Assembly: GCF_016495725.1 (NCBI RefSeq)
Contig: NZ_CP054705.1
Location: 1,550,001 to 1,614,000 of the forward strand
Direction of reading: 5' to 3'
DNA length: 64,000 nt
Source of the DNA: Salicibibacter cibarius
Lineage (GTDB): Bacteria > Bacillota > Bacilli > Bacillales > Marinococcaceae
Notes under the pieces: model-generated
Databases searched by the model: none
Told to the model about the DNA's origin: nothing
Seen by the model: the letters and a program-made list of their open reading frames with translations, nothing else
In this document: positions 58,959 to 64,000 of the stretch, one piece after another
Layout: each line of letters starts with the position of its first letter
Numbering within the stretch: the first letter of the stretch is position 1
Position numbers and translations under genes: made by a program

Positions 58959-59256
58959 CGGTCACCATGAAACGGTTCTCATGGTGACCGAAAACGAAAG
59001 CTAATCGCTCGTTCGGTCGCCATGAGGCAGCCATGTCGACCGAATTCTTTCGATACAAGCCTTTTCGGTCATCATGAAGCGGCTATGACGCCCGAACTCT
59101 TTCGATTTAAGCCATTACGGTCGTCATAAAACGGTTATGGCGACCGAACACGAGAACCGACCGCTTTTTCGGTCGCCATGACGCGGTAAATTGTCCGTTA
59201 GGGAGCCCGAAGCGTTGACGCCCGAGCTCATTCCAACTGTCCCCATGACCGGGTAA
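58959..59256. repeat. 52-bp tandem array D (best palindromes)
   Basis: CGGTCRYCAT anchors lie at 58959, 59014, 59066, 59118 and 59170 (steps 55, 52, 52, 52) with a degraded unit after. The first unit has perfect arms CGGTCACCATG (58959-58969) and CATGGTGACCG (58980-58990); the second has TTCGGTCGCCATG and CATGTCGACCGAA with one mismatch. Confidence 0.88.
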
Positions 59257-59380
59257 TTAAGCGACCTTGAACTAGTGGAACGTATCGGAAAATCCTTCGC
59301 AGGTAAGAAACACCTACGGTGGCCAAAACTATGCCACCACCACCAATAATGAATAACTAATTTAGTGCAAAAAAGTATAA

Positions 59381-59620
59381 TTATGTCATATTTTGGTTAT
59401 GCTGATCTTTTCGCAATTCTTGGCGATAAATCAAGTTTTCTAACGAGAACTGTTCCCGTCCCTCTATGAAGGGGGATAACACTCCTAGAGGTACACCAAA
59501 CCCGATCTCATCCCTTAAATGGATGGACCCGCTTTGACTGATCCGATGTAGCTTTTTGATAGGGGTAAATTCGATTAGCATTTTGGTCCATGCTTGCATA
59601 GATATCTGGCTTTTATGCAA
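59381..59620 (-). pseudogene. Gene fragment related to 20482-20642
   Basis: The 79-residue frame includes RDEIGFGVPLGVLSPFIEG and REQFSLENLIYRQELRKDQ. The FGVPLG...EGRE core also occurs in the fragment at 20482-20642 on the same strand. No ribosome site precedes its ATG. Parent family unknown; a mobile-element origin is possible. Confidence 0.45.
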
Positions 59621-59712
59621 GCAAATCGGTTTTTATAAATTCATCGCATTTTCATAGGAGAGAACTTCTTAAACATGCCACTAGGTCAGAAACCGGTCTC
59701 GCTGAAAAATTA

Positions 59713-59940
59713 GTGCTGAACGGCTGAAATCAGTGATCACCTGTGGTTGTGGCTCTAAATAATCGAGAAAAGACAGATATTAGTCCCCACCGGGCGTAGA
59801 TGAGGACAAAATAAAAGGCAAAGCGTAAAATAATATCTTCACCATACAGGTAGCGCTGGAAATTTACTTGATTAGCGCTCATGCCTTTTAATTGCTGCTT
59901 CATTGACCGGATAATTCAACCACCCTGCACTAGGCAGATT
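59713..59940 (+). repeat. Dispersed repeat R4, copy 2
   Basis: It shares the ordered blocks listed for copy 1 (496-678) and is somewhat longer. It ends at 59940, 5 bases before the candidate sipS promoter. The open frame that runs through it into the signal peptidase gene is not used. Confidence 0.7.
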
Positions 59941-59944
59941 TCGT

Positions 59945-59973
59945 TTGTCGTGGGAATGAATGAATGGTACATT
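59945..59973 (+). promoter_or_regulatory. Candidate promoter of the signal peptidase gene
   Basis: TTGTCG (59945-59950), a 17-base spacer and TACATT (59968-59973) lie 30 bases before the start codon, in the same relation to R4 as at the OsmC gene. Confidence 0.45.
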
Positions 59974-60003
59974 AATAAGTGGAATGAAAATGGGGGAATA
60001 GAT

Positions 60004-60543
60004 GTGAACAAGATCGCGAAGGAATTATGGGATTGGGTTGTAACATTTGCAGTTGTCATTATCATCGTATTCATTGTTCGCACGTTTTTATTTGCAAATT
60101 ATATGGTCCATGGGGAGTCTATGATGCCGACAATCGAAAGCGGAGAGCGACTGATTATTAACAAAATCGGCTATGAATTCTCTGAGCCGGACCGAAACGA
60201 TCTTATCGTCTTTAACGCGACCGAAGAAAGCGATTATATAAAACGGGTGATCGGGATTCCCGGAGATGACATACGCTACGAGGATGACACATTATATATT
60301 AATGATGAAGCTGTGGAAGAGCCATTTTTAGATGATGCGTATAACGGGGAAATTACGGAAGATTTTACCCTTGAGGAAGTAACATCCGAATCGATTGTTC
60401 CGGACGATCATTTATTTGTGCTGGGAGATAATCGCAACAATAGCCAGGATAGCCGTAGCATCGGCTTTGTTCCATATGAAGATGTAGTCGGGGAAGCGAG
60501 TCTCCGGTATTGGCCGCTCGATGAATTTACATTTATTGATTAA
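60004..60543 (+). CDS. sipS: Type I signal peptidase
   Basis: The 179-residue enzyme cleaves signal peptides of secreted proteins at the outer face of the membrane. It has one N-terminal anchor (about residues 9-31), the catalytic serine in HGESMMPT, the catalytic lysine in DYIKRVIGIPGD and the GDNRNNSQDSR box. GTG 60004 follows GGGGGAATAGAT. The sip symbol denotes the family; which Sip paralogue this is cannot be told. It is an insertion relative to the usual prkA-yhbH order. Confidence 0.92.
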   Translation: MNKIAKELWDWVVTFAVVIIIVFIVRTFLFANYMVHGESMMPTIESGERLIINKIGYEFSEPDRNDLIVFNATEESDYIKRVIGIPGDDIRYEDDTLYINDEAVEEPFLDDAYNGEITEDFTLEEVTSESIVPDDHLFVLGDNRNNSQDSRSIGFVPYEDVVGEASLRYWPLDEFTFID

Positions 60544-60567
60544 GACCCTTAATGGGTCTTTTTTTTC
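60543..60567 (+). terminator. Terminator of the signal peptidase gene
   Basis: AGACCC and GGGTCT arms around TTAAT, followed by T8. Confidence 0.8.
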
Positions 60568-60703
60568 TAAGGAATTAATACAATTCTAAGATTCTGCTGC
60601 ATAGGATGGTAGAACACGACGTGTCCGAGATGTCGTGAAAAGGAGTGCTAACTCGGTTATAAACGTTTATAGTGACTAAAAAATCCCAAAGGAGGGGTTT
60701 AAG

Positions 60704-61876
60704 ATGAGTAACAATCGGAAGCCATCCTTTGTCATTTCTGAAGAAAATTGGTCCCTCCACAGAAAAGGGTACCAAGATCAACGCAGGCATGAAGAAAAAG
60801 TAAAGGATGCGATTCAGAAAAACTTACAAGACCTCGTCACAGATGAAAGCATTGTAATGTCCAATGGCAGAGATATCATTCGAGTTCCCATTCGATCGTT
60901 GGATGAGTATAAAATCCGGTATAGCGATGACAAGAATAAGCATGTCGGCCAAGGGGATGGGGACAGTGAAGTCGGTGATGTTGTCGCGCGTTCTGGGAAA
61001 CAAAAAGGGCAAGGCGGTCAGAAAGGATCGAAGCCAGGAGACCAGGCAGGAGAAGATTACTATGAAGCGGAAGTGTCCATCGCAGATCTTGAAGAAGCGT
61101 TGTTTCAGCATTTGGAATTGCCCAACTTACAGCGTAAAGAAGATGATAATCTAGTTGTTGAAGACATTGAATTTAATGATGTGCGTAAACAGGGGTTAAT
61201 GGGGAACATTGATAAAAAAAGGACGATTCTCTCGGCGCTGAGGCGAAATGCGATAGAGGGGAAATCGACCATTAATCCCATTTATCGTGATGACTTACGC
61301 TTTAAAACATGGAATGACCGGGAAAAGCCTGAATCAAAAGCGATTATTCTTGCCATGTTGGATACGTCCGGTTCGATGGGGAAATGGGAAAAATACATGG
61401 CTCGCAGTTTCTTTTTCTGGATGACGCGTTTTCTGAGAACGAAGTATGAATCAGTGGAAATTGAATTTATCGCCCATCACACCGAGGCGAAAGTGGTCGA
61501 TGAAGAACAGTTTTTTTCAAAAGGGGAGAGCGGGGGCACGATCTGTTCATCCGCTTATGAATTGGCGTTGGAACGGATCGAAAATCACTATGATCCGCAA
61601 CTCTACAATATTTACCCCTTTCATTTTTCCGATGGGGATAATCTAACATCGGACAATAAGTATTGCTTGCAATTGCTTAAGAAAATTATGGAAAAGGCGA
61701 ACATGTTTGGCTATGGAGAAGTGAATGCATATAGCCGCCATTCTACGTTAATGAATGTCTTTCAGTCCATTGATGACCCGAGGTTCCGTTACTATATTTT
61801 AAAAGAAAAAAAACATGTGTTTAATGCATTGCAATGGTTTTTTCGAAAGGAGCAGGAAAACGTGTTGGCACAATAA
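60704..61876 (+). CDS. yhbH: Sporulation protein YhbH (UPF0229)
   Basis: The 390-residue protein matches the YhbH/YeaH family: an N-terminal basic part with [17 protein letters not shown], a Gly/Gln-rich linker and a von Willebrand A-like domain whose metal site reads [13 protein letters not shown]. In many bacteria it is adjacent to and works with PrkA (PrkA-YhbH-SpoVR group). No spoVR is present in the window. AAGGAGGGG precedes ATG 60704. A strong terminator follows. Confidence 0.93.
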   Translation: MSNNRKPSFVISEENWSLHRKGYQDQRRHEEKVKDAIQKNLQDLVTDESIVMSNGRDIIRVPIRSLDEYKIRYSDDKNKHVGQGDGDSEVGDVVARSGKQKGQGGQKGSKPGDQAGEDYYEAEVSIADLEEALFQHLELPNLQRKEDDNLVVEDIEFNDVRKQGLMGNIDKKRTILSALRRNAIEGKSTINPIYRDDLRFKTWNDREKPESKAIILAMLDTSGSMGKWEKYMARSFFFWMTRFLRTKYESVEIEFIAHHTEAKVVDEEQFFSKGESGGTICSSAYELALERIENHYDPQLYNIYPFHFSDGDNLTSDNKYCLQLLKKIMEKANMFGYGEVNAYSRHSTLMNVFQSIDDPRFRYYILKEKKHVFNALQWFFRKEQENVLAQ

Positions 61877-61884
61877 TCATCAAG

Positions 61885-61914
61885 AAAGCACGGGCTTGTC
61901 CCCCGTGCTTTTTT
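61885..61914. terminator. Terminator after yhbH
   Basis: AAAGCACGGG and CCCGTGCTTT arms, then T run; the minus-strand gene stops at its edge. Confidence 0.8.
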
Positions 61915-62654
61915 CATTTCGCTCTGGCATGATCCTTACGTTCCTTTTGATCTCGATCGCGGTTTTGCATCGTTTCCTCCTGGGCGTTTGTATATGAGCG
62001 CTTGAGATCACCGGAGGTCTTGGGTTCCGTATGATCATCACGTTCGCGTTGATCGCGCTTCATGTTCTCCATCGTTGCTTGTTGGGCTTGTGTACTCGCT
62101 GTTTGACCGGAGGCTGTATCCCCTTGATCATTTGTAACATGCTGCATCTGTTCGCTTTCCGTATCAGCATCTTGCTTGATAAAATCGGAACGCTCGCCAT
62201 GCCAAACCAAATCAAAAAGTGCTCGGCCATTCGTGGGTTGGCCATCAGGGAGGTAGACGGGCATCGCCTCGAACAACACATAGAAAAACAGATAAAAGAG
62301 GAAAATATCCCAAAACATATTTTCCCCGATGATGCCTTGTCCAAGCAAAGCGTTAAGGATCATGGCGGTAAAGATCATAGTAAGAATCGGGGAGGCATAG
62401 ATTAAACCATGCCAAAGTTTGCTATCAGGACGAAGCTCGTCATAATCCATCCAGCTATACATAAAGAAATATTTCCGGACTTCCAGTGTAGGTCTTTGAA
62501 ATAACACCGGCCCACATCCGATGGTAAGTTTTTTGTACGTGGAACCTAACAATGTAGCTATCAGATAATAACCACTTTCCCTGATGAGCATGACGATAGG
62601 TAAAATAATTAAGGCTGACATCAGTAAGCGGGGTATATCTGTGAGGCCGAACAT
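61914..62654 (-). CDS. Membrane protein resembling a degenerate M50 (S2P) protease
   Basis: The 246-residue protein has about four helices in its first 145 residues and a hydrophilic, Gln/Asp/Arg-rich tail. Helix 1-2 carries LIRESGYYLIATLLG where site-2 proteases have HExxH, and VYLPDGQPTNGRALFDL where they have the second metal motif (LDGGR/PxxxDG). Both metal histidines are replaced (Arg and Tyr), so it may be a protease-dead relative, or simply an unrelated membrane protein. Start ATG 62654 is preceded by GGAGGGACGGGT. Confidence 0.55.
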   Translation of the reverse strand: MFGLTDIPRLLMSALIILPIVMLIRESGYYLIATLLGSTYKKLTIGCGPVLFQRPTLEVRKYFFMYSWMDYDELRPDSKLWHGLIYASPILTMIFTAMILNALLGQGIIGENMFWDIFLFYLFFYVLFEAMPVYLPDGQPTNGRALFDLVWHGERSDFIKQDADTESEQMQHVTNDQGDTASGQTASTQAQQATMENMKRDQRERDDHTEPKTSGDLKRSYTNAQEETMQNRDRDQKERKDHARAK

Positions 62655-62669
62655 ACCCGTCCCTCCTTC

Positions 62670-62936
62670 CTTTTTGATATCAGCTGAAGCCGGGATGCCG
62701 CTTCCATGGCTTCGCTTTCCGCAGACGAACGCTCAAGCCTCCTCGCGCAAAACCGGCGCTGGAGTCTTGACGCGTCTGTTTTGATGTCTACGCCATCGCA
62801 GCCGTCATCGCTCCGTACGTTGCCAAACGTGCAAGGGTTTTTCTGGTTATAGGATGGATTTTCTTGCATCCAGCTTTGACAACACCAACGGAAAATGCTT
62901 ATGTGCCAGTCTTTTTCCGTTATTCAGCAGTCTCAA
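62670..62936 (-). repeat. Dispersed repeat R1, copy 2 (inverted)
   Basis: Reverse-complement match to 19617-19879 across about 265 bases. It lies directly upstream of the M50-like gene start, so that gene's promoter lies within or beyond it. Confidence 0.85.
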
Positions 62937-63005
62937 AGTAAAAGCGGTATTGTTGTCAATGACGTCTTTATAAGTCTCTTTGTACTGCAATCGTAGACAT
63001 TAAGA

Positions 63006-63031
63006 GGTCCATGAGGACCGTCCTCATGGAC
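63006..63031. terminator. Perfect hairpin downstream of the CsbD gene
   Basis: GTCCATGAGGA and TCCTCATGGAC arms with a 3-base loop; no clear T run, so termination is likely but not certain. Confidence 0.5.
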
Positions 63032-63041
63032 GTTAAAGCTG

Positions 63042-63392
63042 TTAATCTTGGTTTTTTTTTGCTTCACCGGCCGCATCTTGTGTTTTTCCTTTAATCTTAT
63101 CTTTCTTCCCCTCGGCTTGCTTGCTTTTATCATCCTTGACTTTGCCGACTTGATCTTTGACTTCCCCTTTGGCCTTATTGAAGGCCCCTTTCATTTTATC
63201 GCCCATTTCTTCGTTTTCCTCCTCTCCTTTTTTCGCCTCACTCACGGCATCTTGCGTTTTTCCTTTGGCTTTGTCTTTTTTTCCATCGGCTTGCATGGTT
63301 GGGTCATTTTTAACATTGCCGACTTGATCTTTAACTTCTCCTTTTGCTCTACTCACGGCGGATTTCATTTTATCGCTTTTATGGTTACTCAT
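63042..63392 (-). CDS. CsbD family protein with two tandem CsbD domains
   Basis: The 116-residue, lysine-rich protein contains two copies of the CsbD unit (SRAKGEVKDQVGNVKND... and NKAKGEVKDQVGKVKDD...), each ending in a KGKTQDA(V/A) segment. CsbD of B. subtilis is a single-unit, sigma-B-controlled stress protein of unknown mechanism. ATG 63392 follows AAGGAG by 8 bases. It is next to a STAS-domain gene fragment of the kind that controls sigma-B. Confidence 0.88.
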   Translation of the reverse strand: MSNHKSDKMKSAVSRAKGEVKDQVGNVKNDPTMQADGKKDKAKGKTQDAVSEAKKGEEENEEMGDKMKGAFNKAKGEVKDQVGKVKDDKSKQAEGKKDKIKGKTQDAAGEAKKNQD

Positions 63393-63489
63393 AGCGTGGC
63401 TCCTTTCCTTTTTATTAGGGTAACGTCTATTACCATTTATTCTTCGAATTAAACGCTTTTTTCGCACAGCAGAGACGACTACGTGGCCA

Positions 63490-64000
63490 TTATCCAGAAA
63501 AATCAAAGTGTGTGTTTTGTTCCCTTCGGTTCGAGCCTGTTTTTCTGTTCTTTAAATAAGGCTTCGTCCTTCGGTCCCTCTTGGTTCCATGGGAACATCC
63601 AGCGAGTTTAAGGCTTGGTAGACCGGGAAAACAGCGTTGGTTATCAAAAGGGAACACGCCATCATGGCCCATTTTCTGAGCTGTGTCAGGACGGAGACCA
63701 CTGACGACCACATTCACGCCGATGTGCTCCAAGGCGAGGATCATTTTGGAAAGCTTTTCGAGACTGTCGGAAGGGATGCCCGATAGGTCAATCACGAGAT
63801 GGGCACAGGTCTCCTCGGAGCTTTGTTGCAAAACACCCTGCATAATCGTTTCGTTTATACTGACCAGAAGTGGTAGAACACCGATATTTTTGGTGCCTTT
63901 CAGGATGGGGACCGATCAGTGATTCGTTGATCGTCACGCGTTCACGATGCTTCCTCTTTTGTTTGTGTTGATCGGTACGCTGAATTTTTTTATCACCTTC
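63490..64000 (-). pseudogene. RsbR-like STAS-domain gene, frameshifted and cut by the window edge
   Basis: The frame SVPILKGTKNIGVLPLLVSI, then LVIDLSGIPSDSLEKLSKMI and GVNVVVSGLRPDTAQKMG, reads as the STAS domain of RsbR/RsbS stressosome proteins (family form SxPVIPL..GVAVLPLVG, DITGVPxVD, TGIRPxIA). Just upstream, around 63918, that frame meets a stop, and the continuation RERVTINESLI is in another frame, so a frameshift is likely. The C-terminal tail is also unlike the family. Sequence beyond 64000 is needed to see the N-terminus. Confidence 0.55.

Noticed and set aside
63048-63452. Phe-rich plus-strand frame opposite the CsbD gene
   Set aside because: Antisense shadow of the Lys/Glu-rich CsbD protein.

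Overview
The window is a chromosomal segment of a low-to-mid G+C Firmicute of the family Bacillaceae. The gene order closely follows the Bacillus subtilis blocks yfkD-yfkAB-pdaA, yfhF-recX-yfhH-yfhP-mutY, fabL-(sspE position)-ygaE-gsaB-ygaF-perR-ygzB-rrnD/trnD and queG-yhbB-trmL-prkA-yhbH. Several spore genes are present (YhcN-like lipoprotein, pdaA, a Cse60-like protein, a SASP-like protein, prkA, yhbH), so the organism is probably an endospore former. A complete ectABC operon and very acidic secreted proteins point to a halophilic or salt-tolerant lifestyle, as in the Geomicrobium/Salicibibacter neighbourhood; that genus-level guess is inference.

Layout. 0-6 kb: partial YhcN-like lipoprotein, OsmC peroxidase, yfkD, yfkAB, pdaA, a 53-aa gene, a GNAT acetyltransferase and a membrane protein. 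5.7-8.3 kb: ectABC on the minus strand. 8.4-11.1 kb: a repeat array, an AEC carrier and glutamate dehydrogenase. 11.5-19.6 kb: an iron region with three Fur-box sites, an IsdG/HmoA-type haem monooxygenase, an ABC exporter, and a five-gene siderophore uptake operon ending in a ferredoxin-NADP reductase. 19.6-21.2 kb: a repeat- and relic-rich stretch holding a small Cse60-like gene. 21.2-25 kb: FMN reductase, MFS exporter, SDR-like protein and arylamine N-acetyltransferase. 25-40 kb: the conserved yfh/yga block, with an IS200-type element and a repeat array inserted. 40.1-47.5 kb: an rRNA operon (16S, 23S, no recognisable 5S) with 15 tRNA genes and a dUTPase gene between the last two. 47.6-50.6 kb: regulators and relics. 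50.6-61.9 kb: the queG-ogt-yhbB-trmL-prkA-yhbH block with arrays and a signal peptidase inserted. 62-64 kb: a degenerate S2P-like membrane protein, a duplicated CsbD protein and a broken STAS gene.

The most unusual content is non-coding. Four intergenic loci (8.4, 30.3, 54.1 and 59.0 kb) carry tandem arrays that all share a 52-bp period. Three of them share an imperfect palindromic core (TTCGGTCRCCATG ... CATG ... CCGAA); the fourth keeps the period with a different sequence. Several other dispersed repeat families are present: a 265-bp inverted pair, a family with one element nested in another, and a pair that lies just upstream of matching sigma-A-like promoters for two unrelated genes. Together with pseudogene relics they mark the places where this chromosome departs from the ancestral order.
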